Below, in pieces: positions 8,103-16,493 of a DNA stretch of 64,000 nt. This DNA is from Aliiroseovarius halocynthiae (lineage in GTDB: Bacteria > Pseudomonadota > Alphaproteobacteria > Rhodobacterales > Rhodobacteraceae): the NCBI RefSeq assembly GCF_007004645.1, contig NZ_ML660019.1, positions 950,437 to 1,014,436 of the forward strand. The letters are read 5' to 3'. Position 1 is the first letter of the stretch. Each line of letters begins with the position of its first letter. The translations under genes and the position numbers were made by a program. The notes under the pieces are model-generated. The model ran no database searches and was not told the origin of the DNA. It saw only the letters and a list, made by a program, of their open reading frames with translations.

Positions 8103-9488
8103 TCAGGCGGCGGAACGACCAAAGGTCACAACATTCCGGCCATCGGATTTCGAGGCATAGAGCGCCTGATCGGCTGCTTGCGTCAATTCATGCGCACTGC
8201 GAGCATCATTTTTCATGTCGCCCCATACGGCGACACCAACCGAGACTGTGACACGGATTGGGAACGTCGCGTCGGCGACATCAATCGGGTGATCTCCAAT
8301 GGCACGCCGCAAGCGCTCTGCCATGGTGGCCACGTCTTGGCTGCTGACATCGGGTAGGGCGACCATGAACTCTTCCCCGCCAAAGCGCGCCAGCAGATCA
8401 AACTCGCGCAGGTTGTTGCGCAGGCGGTTCGCCACCTCGACCAGCACCTGGTCACCGACACCATGCCCGAACCTGTCATTGATGGATTTGAAGTGATCCA
8501 GATCCAATACGAGGATTGCATAGGGTTGCCCGTTGGTCAGGGCCTCTTGCTCTAGCCGGTTCAAATAGCTTTGCGCATAGCGCCGGTTGTGAAGCCCCGT
8601 CAGAGGATCCTGCACGGCCAGTGACAAATCTTGGTCAAAGCGTTTGCGTAGCGTGTCCAGCTCTCGCTTGCGAGCCAGAAGGGCCTTCAGGCGTAACGCA
8701 AGTTCAGCAGCTTGAAACCCCACATGCAAAATGGCGTCGGCACCAAGATCCAATGCCATGGCACCATCGCTTGGCCGCTCCTCATCCGGCACAACGATGA
8801 TGATAGCATGACGGGTACGCACACGCGCACGGAGTTCACTGACAAGACGAAGCCCATCGGAATCTTCGTCTAAGGATGCGCTGATGATGAAAGCGTCTGG
8901 CACAGTGTTAACGGCATTCATGTCGCCAAGTGCTTGCACTTTGGTCATGACATTTAATCGGTGTGGAAGTTCAGTTCCCAAGGTGCGCCGCCAAAGAAGA
9001 CCCGTTTCCGGGTCAGGTGCAACTAGGGCGATATGCGCCGCAGGTACAAAGCTTGCCGCACTTTCTGCGCAGCCGAATTTTGCCGAAGTATCGCGATGGC
9101 GGGTGACTTCCTCGCAGGTGGCGCGGGCGCGGATAAGGTTTCGTACCATAGCCGATAGCGTGCTTTCCTTGACGCCGCGCGAATAAACATCATCCGCTCC
9201 AGCCTGTAGGGCTGCGTTGCGGGCAGCTGGGCCGTCTTTCTCGGCAAAGAGGATTACGGGGATTGAGCGCAGGATTGGGTCGCTCTTAAGAGACGTGCAG
9301 ACTGACAGGTTTTGAACAGCCTGACCGCGACCCAAAATGATCAGGTCGGGCTGCGCCCGCCGTGCTGTATCCAGCACGTCATCAACCTGTTCGACCTGAA
9401 TGACATCATAGCCTGAAACCGTCAGCTTAACTTTCAGGACAATGCGATTGGTCGCAAGGTCGTCAGCTATAAGGATCCTTCCGCTCAT
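8103..9488 (-). CDS. PleD-like diguanylate cyclase with degenerate receiver domains
   Basis: 461 residues, architecture REC-REC-GGDEF like PleD. The GGDEF domain looks active: DPLTGLHNRRY, LDLDHFKSIND, GGEEF, and an intact inhibitory I-site RxxD (REFD) five residues before GGEEF, so c-di-GMP synthesis with product inhibition is expected. Receiver 1 keeps the acidic pair (ADD, residues 8-10), but the phospho-acceptor position, in PDLIILG, is Gly53 instead of Asp. Receiver 2 also lacks a clear acceptor. Control by phosphorylation is therefore doubtful. In Caulobacter, phosphorylated PleD dimerises at the pole. The divergent DUF3572 gene starts close by, as in many relatives. Confidence 0.88.
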   Translation of the reverse strand: MSGRILIADDLATNRIVLKVKLTVSGYDVIQVEQVDDVLDTARRAQPDLIILGRGQAVQNLSVCTSLKSDPILRSIPVILFAEKDGPAARNAALQAGADDVYSRGVKESTLSAMVRNLIRARATCEEVTRHRDTSAKFGCAESAASFVPAAHIALVAPDPETGLLWRRTLGTELPHRLNVMTKVQALGDMNAVNTVPDAFIISASLDEDSDGLRLVSELRARVRTRHAIIIVVPDEERPSDGAMALDLGADAILHVGFQAAELALRLKALLARKRELDTLRKRFDQDLSLAVQDPLTGLHNRRYAQSYLNRLEQEALTNGQPYAILVLDLDHFKSINDRFGHGVGDQVLVEVANRLRNNLREFDLLARFGGEEFMVALPDVSSQDVATMAERLRRAIGDHPIDVADATFPIRVTVSVGVAVWGDMKNDARSAHELTQAADQALYASKSDGRNVVTFGRSAA

Positions 9489-9578
9489 ATGACCTGTCTG
9501 TTAAAAGTTGAACTAAGTGGTGTGGATATTGCGCGCTATTGGTTAAGAAATCCTTTCCAAATGAAAAGGAGTGTTAAT

Positions 9579-9857
9579 GTGACATCTGATCAAGCGGAGC
9601 GGATTGCGCTGAATATGCTGGTCTGGCTGGTCTCGAATGACGAACTGCTGCCAGTGTTCATGGGAGCGACCGGAGCAGGGCAGGATGACCTCCGAGAACG
9701 AGCGGGCGATCCCGAGTTTTTGGCCGCAATGTTGGATTTCTTAATGATGGATGATCGATGGATCATTCAAGCCTGCGATGCGCAGGGATTGGCCTATGAT
9801 CAAATTTTGCGGATTCGCAAAGCTATGCCCGGAGGGGCGGAAATGCACTGGACCTGA
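9579..9857 (+). CDS. DUF3572 family protein
   Basis: Small protein of 92 residues, starting TSDQAERIALNMLVWLVSND and containing FLAAMLDFLMMDDRWI. It belongs to the alphaproteobacterial DUF3572 family, function unknown, regularly found beside pleD. The GTG at 9579 is chosen because AAAAGGAG (9564-9571) lies 7 bases upstream; an in-frame ATG at 9561 would include that Shine-Dalgarno in the coding part. Divergent to the PleD-like gene. Confidence 0.83.
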   Translation: MTSDQAERIALNMLVWLVSNDELLPVFMGATGAGQDDLRERAGDPEFLAAMLDFLMMDDRWIIQACDAQGLAYDQILRIRKAMPGGAEMHWT

Positions 9858-9905
9858 GCATCCGTTAGCGGCAGGGTGCCTTTGAAAACAAAGGTAGGAA
9901 CCCTC

Positions 9906-10598
9906 ATGACCATCAAAGCCCTTCTCTTCGACAAGGACGGTACGCTGTTCCATTTTAAAGCAACATGGGAGGCATGGGCTCACGCGGTTCTCCTGCGCTT
10001 GACAGATGGTGATCATGCGCGTGCGTCCGAGGTTGGGCGGGATGTCGGGTTTGATATGGAGTCTTGCTCTTTTGCCCGCGATAGCGTCGTGATTGCAGGT
10101 ACGCCAGCCGAGATCGTCGAGGCGTTGAAAAAACATTTTGATATTACAACTATCGCACTGGAAACTATCCTTAACGACGAAGCCGCGACTGCGCCTCAGG
10201 TCGAGGCCGTACCCCTCGTTCCCTACATGGAAAGCTTGCGTGCTAGAGGTTTGGCCCTTGGTGTGGCAACCAACGATGCCGAACGTCCGGCGCGCCAACA
10301 TCTGACCGGAGCGGGCGTGTCGGACCTGCTCGACTTCATCTCGGGCTATGACAGCGGCAATGGTGTCAAGCCTGATGCGGCCCCCTGTCTTGCTTTCGCG
10401 CGCGAAATTGACGTGCCAGCAGGGCAGGTCGCTATGGTCGGGGACAGTCTACATGATTTAAAGGCGGGTCGCGCGGCCGGTATGCGAACAATTGGTGTTT
10501 TGACCGGTTTGGCCACGCAGGACGAGCTATCCCCCTTCGCCGACGTGGTTCTCCGCGACATCGGAGAAATTCCAGCGTGGCTTGATCAACAAGCATAA
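9906..10598 (+). CDS. HAD-superfamily hydrolase (phosphoglycolate-phosphatase-like)
   Basis: Cytoplasmic phosphatase of 230 residues. HAD motif I is FDKDGTLF, where the usual DxD reads DKD with both Asp present. Motif II Thr is in GVATNDAER, motif III Lys is in GVKPDAAP, and motif IV is MVGDSLHDL. The helical cap sits between motifs I and II, as in phosphoglycolate phosphatases. Physiological substrate unknown. The ATG at 9906 follows AGGAA by 6 bases; the frame is open ten codons further upstream. Confidence 0.88.
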   Translation: MTIKALLFDKDGTLFHFKATWEAWAHAVLLRLTDGDHARASEVGRDVGFDMESCSFARDSVVIAGTPAEIVEALKKHFDITTIALETILNDEAATAPQVEAVPLVPYMESLRARGLALGVATNDAERPARQHLTGAGVSDLLDFISGYDSGNGVKPDAAPCLAFAREIDVPAGQVAMVGDSLHDLKAGRAAGMRTIGVLTGLATQDELSPFADVVLRDIGEIPAWLDQQA

Positions 10599-10674
10599 TC
10601 GATGTGCGCAGATTTCCGAATTGTTAAGATATCTTGCATAGCAATATCTATGTGAACTGACGCGTGTGATGATG

Positions 10675-11265
10675 ATGCATGGCTTGATTCTTTGGATATT
10701 CGAATCCTTTGTGCGCCTGACCTATGGGGATCAGGTCTGGGAAAAAGTGCTTTCTGATCTTGATCTCCATCTTCACTCGGTTGAGCCGATGTTTCACTAT
10801 GATGACCAGATTGGCTTGTCCATTCTGCGACAGTTGTCGATTGAACAGAAACGCGACAGGCATTCTTTGCTCGAGGATTTCGGCACGTTCCTTGTCACGG
10901 ACGCGCGCGTCGAACGCGTGCGTCGCCTACTGCGGTTTGGCGGGGTCGACTTTACCGAATTTCTACACTCGCTCGAGGATCTCAAGGGGCGCGCACGGCT
11001 AGCTGTTCCCGATCTGATTTTGCCTGAGATGCAGGTGGATGAAACTCATCCCCATCGTTTTGAGATTACCTGTGAAAACATTCCGGTAGGCGCTCCGTAC
11101 GTTCTTTTGGGCGCGCTGCGCGCATTGGCGGATGATTATGGCTCGCTGGTGTTTCTCGAGGTCAGCGAGGAAAAAAGTAGTGGCGTTGTGATATTAGCGA
11201 GCCTGCTGGAAAGCCAGCACGCCGAGGGTCGTGAGTTCCTTTGGGCGACGGAAGGTGCACCATGA
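10675..11265 (+). CDS. H-NOX-like protein without heme ligands
   Basis: 196 residues with the H-NOX (heme NO-binding) fold pattern: start MHGLILWIF, mid-region LLEDFGTFLV, and C-terminal half ending with a VFLEVSEE strand. The residues that hold heme in the family appear lost. Around positions 97-105, where the proximal His (about 102) should lie, the sequence is LHSLEDLKG. At 129-133, where YxSxR should contact the heme propionates, it reads FEITC. It may be a heme-free signalling protein or bind another ligand (inference). Four Val/Met codons precede MHGL (GTG 10666, ATG 10669, 10672, 10675); the last is used by analogy to the family. Its stop overlaps the next start as ATGA. Confidence 0.78.
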   Translation: MHGLILWIFESFVRLTYGDQVWEKVLSDLDLHLHSVEPMFHYDDQIGLSILRQLSIEQKRDRHSLLEDFGTFLVTDARVERVRRLLRFGGVDFTEFLHSLEDLKGRARLAVPDLILPEMQVDETHPHRFEITCENIPVGAPYVLLGALRALADDYGSLVFLEVSEEKSSGVVILASLLESQHAEGREFLWATEGAP

Positions 11266-12245
11266 ATATCGAACGCCCCATTTCGCTGACTTATGGCGCT
11301 TTGGACCATGTGCTGCCAATGCATATGATGATCGACAGCAATGGTATTGTGCAGCACGCCGGGCCTACGATTCAGAAGGTGTTCTCGAACCGTAAAATTG
11401 TGGGCCGTAATGTTTTCGGGCTGCTTGAGCTGAGGCGTCCTCGGAACATCACTCGGATCGAGGACGTGGCGAAGATCGATGCTAAACGTGTGCAGCTGCG
11501 CACCCGCGATTCATTTCATACCCCGTTAACCGGGGCGGTGGCGTTGATGCCGGGTCTTGACTATGTGCTGCTGAACCTTTCATTTGGGTATTCAATCGCT
11601 GAAGCAGTCGTGCGATATGAGTTGGCGGGGTCGGATTTTGCACCGACAGACTTGGCTGTCGAGATGCTCTATCTGGTTGAGGCGAAGTCTGCCGCGATGG
11701 ATATCGCCAGCCAGCTGGCCCATCGGCTGCAGGACGAAAAGGAAATGGCACAGTCCCAAGCGTTGACCGACGGATTAACCGGCTTGGCTAACCGTCGGGC
11801 CCTTGACGTTCGGCTGGATCGGCAGTTGTTGCGAAAAATGCCGTTCTCACTTATGCATCTGGATTTGGATTTTTTCAAATCTGTGAATGACACTTACGGC
11901 CACGCCGCAGGAGATGCAGTGCTGGAAGCCGTGGCGCAGATCTTATGTGATGAAACGCGTAGAGACGATCTGGTTGCGCGCGTTGGTGGTGATGAGTTCG
12001 TGATCGTCTTGGATGATCAAGTGGATCCCACGGTTTTAGAACAGATCGCAGCTAGATTGATCAAGTGTATTGAAGCACCAATTGTTTTCCAAGGGCGGGA
12101 ATGTAAAGTTTCCGCAAGTATTGGTGTGGTGTCCTCAACAAGCTATACCTCTCCTGATCCGGCTTTGATGGCTGACGATGCAGACAAAGCGCTCTACGCA
12201 TCAAAACACGCCGGACGCGCGGCCTACACGATTGCCGGGTCTTGA
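11262..12245 (+). CDS. HNOBA-GGDEF diguanylate cyclase
   Basis: 327 residues. The N-terminal about 100 residues look like the H-NOX-associated (HNOBA, PAS-like) domain known from soluble guanylate cyclases: VLPMHMMIDSNGIVQHAG and NVFGLLELRRP. A predicted coiled coil (about 135-165) leads into a GGDEF domain with DGLTGLANRRAL, LDLDFFKSVND and GGDEF at 242-246. An I-site RxxD (RRDD) sits five residues before it, so c-di-GMP synthesis with feedback inhibition is expected. Translational coupling to the H-NOX-like gene suggests that this protein is its output partner, as in canonical H-NOX/diguanylate cyclase pairs. Confidence 0.88.
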   Translation: MNIERPISLTYGALDHVLPMHMMIDSNGIVQHAGPTIQKVFSNRKIVGRNVFGLLELRRPRNITRIEDVAKIDAKRVQLRTRDSFHTPLTGAVALMPGLDYVLLNLSFGYSIAEAVVRYELAGSDFAPTDLAVEMLYLVEAKSAAMDIASQLAHRLQDEKEMAQSQALTDGLTGLANRRALDVRLDRQLLRKMPFSLMHLDLDFFKSVNDTYGHAAGDAVLEAVAQILCDETRRDDLVARVGGDEFVIVLDDQVDPTVLEQIAARLIKCIEAPIVFQGRECKVSASIGVVSSTSYTSPDPALMADDADKALYASKHAGRAAYTIAGS

Positions 12246-12730
12246 GTGCGCGTATGACTATGCTCGTTAGGTTGGGTATTGGACATAGCCTCGCCCCATC
12301 TAGCTCCCATACAGTCGGAGTTGCAGTGTCGTGACTATTGCGCGTAGGCCAATTCGTCGCGACGATGCCGACTTGCGCATCATTTATCTATACAACTGTT
12401 TGGTGGACGCCGATGAGATTACTCGGGCCATCTTGAGATGAAATCTGAACGGTTCGCGGATGTCTTAGGCCCATACCTGTTCGGAGAAATTGCTTAGGGT
12501 ATCTGGCGTCAGAACGCGCGGGGACAGAAAAGACCTGCGATCTGATTGGCTGATAGGGCGCGTTGCACAGCGGATGAGCGGATCGGGTGTGTTGCCTTCG
12601 AAAAGGCTGCTGATCGAACTAAAGATAGATGCAGAAATGCGGTTAATTTGGGAATAGTTTCTAGTTTCAGTCTGCTATTCCGCATGAGCGACACAAGCTG
12701 CATATCGCAAGTCTCGAAGGGAATTCCAAC
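12246..12730. other. 485-base gap without a recognised gene
   Basis: Between the GGDEF gene and the first tRNA-Glu. No open frame with a plausible start, codon use and domain was recognised, and no RNA gene. It is AT-richer than the flanks. It might hold a decayed gene or element next to the tRNA, but nothing specific supports this. Confidence 0.4.
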
Positions 12731-12805
12731 TGGCAGCCCGTAGGGGAATCGAACCCCTCTTTCCAGGTTGAAAACCTGGCGTCCTAACCGATAGACGAAC
12801 GGGCC
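12731..12805 (-). tRNA. tRNA-Glu (anticodon TTC), copy 1
   Basis: Read on the minus strand, a full cloverleaf with encoded CCA. The acceptor arm is GGCCCGT with ACGGGCT (a G-T first pair), the anticodon arm is CCAGG/CCTGG with loop TTTTCAA, and the T arm is AGGGG-TTCGATT-CCCCT. Second copy lies 157 bases further right on the same strand. Confidence 0.96.
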
Positions 12806-12962
12806 ACTCTGTTGGTAGGCGGGTTATTAGGCGAGCCAATTTGCAAGCGCAAGAGCTGAAATGCGCGAAGTGCAAAAAAGTTTTACAAAGACAGGAACCA
12901 ATTGAAGTCGCGCAATAGAAGCGCAATCTGATGGAAAGGTGTCTTTGCTGTAGGGGAATAAA

Positions 12963-13037
12963 TGGCAGCCCGTACGAGAATCGAACTCGTCTTTCCAGGT
13001 TGAAAACCTGGCGTCCTAACCGATAGACGAACGGGCC
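12963..13037 (-). tRNA. tRNA-Glu (anticodon TTC), copy 2
   Basis: Same acceptor, D and anticodon arms as copy 1 and encoded CCA, but the T arm reads ACGAG-TTCGATT-CTCGT. Two base pairs of the T stem have changed on both sides, keeping the stem intact. Both genes should therefore be functional. Confidence 0.96.
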
Positions 13038-13125
13038 ACGCTGTGGTGAGGGGTTTTTATGTCAAAGCCCTGTGTCGCGCAAGGGGCATTTTCACTTTTT
13101 TACACCTTCAGAAAGTCGATGAATT

Positions 13126-14874
13126 TCAGGCCTTTGCGGCGTCTTCCAGGCGAAGCTGGGGGCTAAGGCGTCCCTGCCATTGATTAACTTCGAGTCGCCC
13201 AGCCAAATGAAATCTGGCGCCGCTATGTTGCTCTAGCATCGGGCCCAATGGGCCATCAAACGCGCCAAACGCAATTGCATCAATGCGTGTGCCCAGCCCA
13301 TCGCCAAAGCTGACTTTCAGATGGTTTTGCCCGACGCGTTTGGCAAACATGATCTGCACATCTGGAAAGACGAAACGCGGAGCAGGGGCAGAGGCGCCAA
13401 AGGGACCTGCCTCTTCCAAGCTTTCAATCAGCTCGATCGTAGCGGCCGAGGGCATGAGAATACCGTCGACACGCAGATCGGCAGCACCCAGATCGTCTGC
13501 ACCCTGTTTCACCAGCAACTCGGTCAGGCGCTCCATTGCGGGGGCTAATTGATCGCGGGTCAGGCTGAGGCCCGCTGCCATCTTGTGCCCTCCGCCCTTT
13601 TCGATCAATCCGTCCGCCGCGAGCTTCTGGATGGCTGCACCAAGGTCAATACCCGATACGGACCGGCCCGAGCCTTTGCCGTCGTCGGCGTCAAAGCCGA
13701 TGACAATTGCAGGTCGGTTTGTTGTTTCCTTCAGGCGGCTGGCGACAATGCCGACCACGCCGGGATGCCAGCCATCGCCGGCGGCCCAGACCAGCGGCGC
13801 AGTCAGCCCGCGGTCTTCAGCCTGTTCCAGCGCCAGATCTTGCACACGTGCTTCGATTTCGCGGCGTTCACTATTGAGTTCATTCAGCTTTTCGGCAATC
13901 GCGCTGGCTTCGTTCGCGTCAGTAGTGGACAGAAGGCGCGTGCCCAGATCCGCCTTTCCAATTCGTCCGCCGGCATTCACGCGCGGTCCCATCAGATAGC
14001 CAAGGTGATAGGCGCGAGGTGCTTCGTTCAAGCCAGCCACATCAGCCAGTGCGACCATGCCCGGGCGGGCGCGGCGGGCCATGATCTTCAAGCCTTGGCG
14101 GACAAAAGCGCGGTTGGCGTGGATCAGGGGCGCAACATCTGCGACTGTGCCAAGTGCGACAAGATCCAGCATAGAAATCAGGTCCGGCCCTTTGCGCCCA
14201 CCTTCGCGCAGCAGGCGGCCGATCTCGACCAGCACAAGGAACACAACGCCCGCGGCGCAGAGGTATCCGGGCGCGTCGGCCTCGTCCTGACGGTTGGGGT
14301 TCACCACCGCATTCGCGTCGGGCAGGGTTTCCGCACCAAGGTGATGGTCCAGCACGATCACATCTGCCCCTTTGGCGCGCGCGGCCGCGATGGGGTCAAA
14401 GCTAAGCGTGCCGCAATCGACGCAGATGATCAGGCTGTGATCAACGGCAAGCGTCTCCATCGCGGGTGTGTTGGGGCCATAACCTTCGTCGATCCGATCC
14501 GGAATATAGAGCGTAATCTGACGCCCCATCTGACGGAACCAATCGATCAACAGCGTGGCCGATGTCGCGCCATCCACGTCATAGTCAGCAAACACAGCAA
14601 TGCGTTCGTTGTGATCAAAACCCGCCAAAATGCGTGTGGCGGCTTTGTCCATGTCTTTCAGTTTTCGGGGGTCAGGAAGGAGCTCGCGCAGGGTTGGGTC
14701 GAGAAACCCGGTGGCTTCATGCGGGGGGATGCCGCGTTGGGCCAGTAATGTACACAGCGGCAGGGGCAGGGATGTGTGCTGAGAAATGGCCTCGGCCTGT
14801 CGTTCGACTTCGGTCGACGGACCAATCCATTTCCGCCCGGTCAGAGAGCTTTCGACCCCAAGAAATGCGCTCAT
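13126..14874 (-). CDS. recJ: Single-stranded-DNA-specific exonuclease RecJ
   Basis: 5'-3' single-strand exonuclease of recombination and mismatch repair, 582 residues, cytoplasmic. DHH-family motifs are present: VFADYDVDGATSA (motif I), ICVDCG (II) and VLDHHLGAE (DHH, III), then the RVNAGGRIGKAD region and DHHA1 motif GGGHKMAAG. The C-terminal OB-like domain follows. The ATG at 14874 overlaps the stop of the cysteine hydrolase as ATGA; the frame is open upstream but overlaps the neighbouring gene. Forms a coupled run glpX - hydrolase - recJ. Confidence 0.96.
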   Translation of the reverse strand: MSAFLGVESSLTGRKWIGPSTEVERQAEAISQHTSLPLPLCTLLAQRGIPPHEATGFLDPTLRELLPDPRKLKDMDKAATRILAGFDHNERIAVFADYDVDGATSATLLIDWFRQMGRQITLYIPDRIDEGYGPNTPAMETLAVDHSLIICVDCGTLSFDPIAAARAKGADVIVLDHHLGAETLPDANAVVNPNRQDEADAPGYLCAAGVVFLVLVEIGRLLREGGRKGPDLISMLDLVALGTVADVAPLIHANRAFVRQGLKIMARRARPGMVALADVAGLNEAPRAYHLGYLMGPRVNAGGRIGKADLGTRLLSTTDANEASAIAEKLNELNSERREIEARVQDLALEQAEDRGLTAPLVWAAGDGWHPGVVGIVASRLKETTNRPAIVIGFDADDGKGSGRSVSGIDLGAAIQKLAADGLIEKGGGHKMAAGLSLTRDQLAPAMERLTELLVKQGADDLGAADLRVDGILMPSAATIELIESLEEAGPFGASAPAPRFVFPDVQIMFAKRVGQNHLKVSFGDGLGTRIDAIAFGAFDGPLGPMLEQHSGARFHLAGRLEVNQWQGRLSPQLRLEDAAKA

Positions 14875-15425
14875 GCAAGCACCTGATCGGTCGAGGTGAC
14901 AGCGGCGAATTCGCCGTTCAACTGGTCCAATGCTGAGATATGGATTTCTTCTGCAGTCATGGCTGCCCCGGTACGCCAACTGTTGTCTGCGTTGCCCGCG
15001 AAGGTGGCGCAGGCGTCATGGACCAGCGTGGCGCTGAAGCCCAAATTGGCAGCCATGCGCGTGGTCGTCGACACGCAATGGGGGGTGGTCAGGCCGCAGA
15101 TTGTGACCTGTTCGACACCCTGCTTCTGCAACAGTTTCTCGAGACGGGTGCCAATAAAGGCTGAATTTACATGTTTGGTTAGAACGGGTTCACCGTCGCG
15201 CGGCGCAACCATGGATTTCAGCGCAATCAGCCCGCCATCCGGGTTCAGGGGACTTCCCGCTGTGGTCGACAGGTGCTGGATGTGAAAGACGGGCGCGTCT
15301 TGCGCCCGCCAATGGGACAGAAGCCGGGCTGCATTTGCCTCGGCTTCTGGATTGTTGCGCGTACCCCAAACCGGGTCGTCAAACCCTTCCTGAATATCGA
15401 TCAGGATCAGGGCGCCCAGCGTCAT
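14871..15425 (-). CDS. Isochorismatase-family cysteine hydrolase
   Basis: 184 residues with the catalytic triad of the family: Asp in ILIDIQEGF near residue 10, Lys in VLTKHVNSAF, and nucleophile Cys in GLTTPHCVSTT. Members act as nicotinamidases, isochorismatases or N-carbamoyl hydrolases, and the sequence alone does not settle which. Start and stop overlap the neighbours by four bases each (ATGA), so it is translated with glpX and recJ. This is odd for a metabolic enzyme and may just be operon compaction. Confidence 0.87.
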   Translation of the reverse strand: MTLGALILIDIQEGFDDPVWGTRNNPEAEANAARLLSHWRAQDAPVFHIQHLSTTAGSPLNPDGGLIALKSMVAPRDGEPVLTKHVNSAFIGTRLEKLLQKQGVEQVTICGLTTPHCVSTTTRMAANLGFSATLVHDACATFAGNADNSWRTGAAMTAEEIHISALDQLNGEFAAVTSTDQVLA

Positions 15426-16393
15426 TTAGCGGTGACGGGGTTGCGATAAATCATGCGACGGACCGAACCGGTTTTCGAGCGCATCAGCAGCGTCTCGGTG
15501 GTCAGCCAGCCGGGTTCGCGCTTGATGCCGGACACGATCGAACCATCGGTGACGCCGGTGGCTGCAAAGATCACGTCAGCGGTGACCATTTCGTCGCGCG
15601 AATAGATGCGATCCAGATCCGTAATGCCGGCTTTGGCCGCACGGCCACGTTCGTCATCATTGCGGAAGGTCAGTTGCCCCCACATCTGACCACCCATGCA
15701 TTTCAGCGCGGATGCTGCCAGAACGCCTTCAGGCGCGCCACCACGACCCATATACATGTCGATGCCGGTGATTTCGGCTTCGGCACAGTGGATCACGCCC
15801 GCAACGTCACCATCGGTGATCAGGCGAATGGCGGCTCCGGTCGAGCGGATGCCCTCGATCATATCTTCATGGCGCGGACGTTCCAGAACGCAGACAGTGA
15901 TGTCCTTGGTTTCGCAGCCTTTGGCCTTGGCCAGAGCTTCGACGCGTTCTTTCGGCGACATGTCCAGCGATACCACGTCCTTCGGATAGCCCGGGCCGAT
16001 GGCCAGCTTTTCCATGTAAACGTCAGGCGCATGCAGCAAAGTGCCACGCGGTGCCATCGCGATCACGGTCAACGCGTTCGGCATGTCTTTGGCGGTCAGT
16101 GTGGTGCCTTCCAGAGGGTCCAGTGCGATGTCCACAGCGGGCCCCTCGCCGGTGCCGACCTCTTCGCCGATATACAGCATTGGGGCTTCGTCCCGCTCGC
16201 CTTCACCGATGACCACGGTGCCTTGAATGTCCAGCAGGTTCAACTGGTCGCGCATGGCGTTAACGGCAGCTTGGTCTGCAGCTTTTTCATCTCCGCGACC
16301 CACAAGGTCGGCGCTGGCCGTGGCGGCGGCTTCGGAAACACGTGCCAGACCAAGCGAAAGCAAACGGTCGGCGAAAACGACTTTATCGGCCAT
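15422..16393 (-). CDS. glpX: Fructose-1,6-bisphosphatase class II (GlpX)
   Basis: Gluconeogenic/Calvin-cycle type phosphatase of 323 residues. Recognisable segments: GRGDEKAADQAAVNAMR, VVIGEGERDEAPMLYIGEEV (metal-binding Asp/Glu), DPLEGTTLTAK and YMGRGGAPEGVLAA. The ATG at 16393 is preferred over an in-frame TTG nine bases upstream because GAGG lies 9 bases before it. First gene of the coupled run into the cysteine hydrolase and recJ; hom lies upstream, beyond the ceramidase-like gene. Confidence 0.95.
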   Translation of the reverse strand: MADKVVFADRLLSLGLARVSEAAATASADLVGRGDEKAADQAAVNAMRDQLNLLDIQGTVVIGEGERDEAPMLYIGEEVGTGEGPAVDIALDPLEGTTLTAKDMPNALTVIAMAPRGTLLHAPDVYMEKLAIGPGYPKDVVSLDMSPKERVEALAKAKGCETKDITVCVLERPRHEDMIEGIRSTGAAIRLITDGDVAGVIHCAEAEITGIDMYMGRGGAPEGVLAASALKCMGGQMWGQLTFRNDDERGRAAKAGITDLDRIYSRDEMVTADVIFAATGVTDGSIVSGIKREPGWLTTETLLMRSKTGSVRRMIYRNPVTAK

Positions 16394-16493
16394 AGGGGGC
16401 AATCCTCACTGTCTCTACTCGTGAATCGGTTTAAGGGCCGAGAGGGACAGGGGCAAGCGGATTACGCGGCGAAAGGGCGCTGTGCCCTATGTT

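Noticed and set aside
12246-12730. Possible decayed mobile element next to tRNA-Glu
   Set aside because: No inverted repeats, transposase motif or tRNA-end duplication could be found by eye.
13549-14748. Long open frame antisense to recJ
   Set aside because: A mirror of the recJ reading frame in GC-rich DNA, with no domain and no ribosome site.
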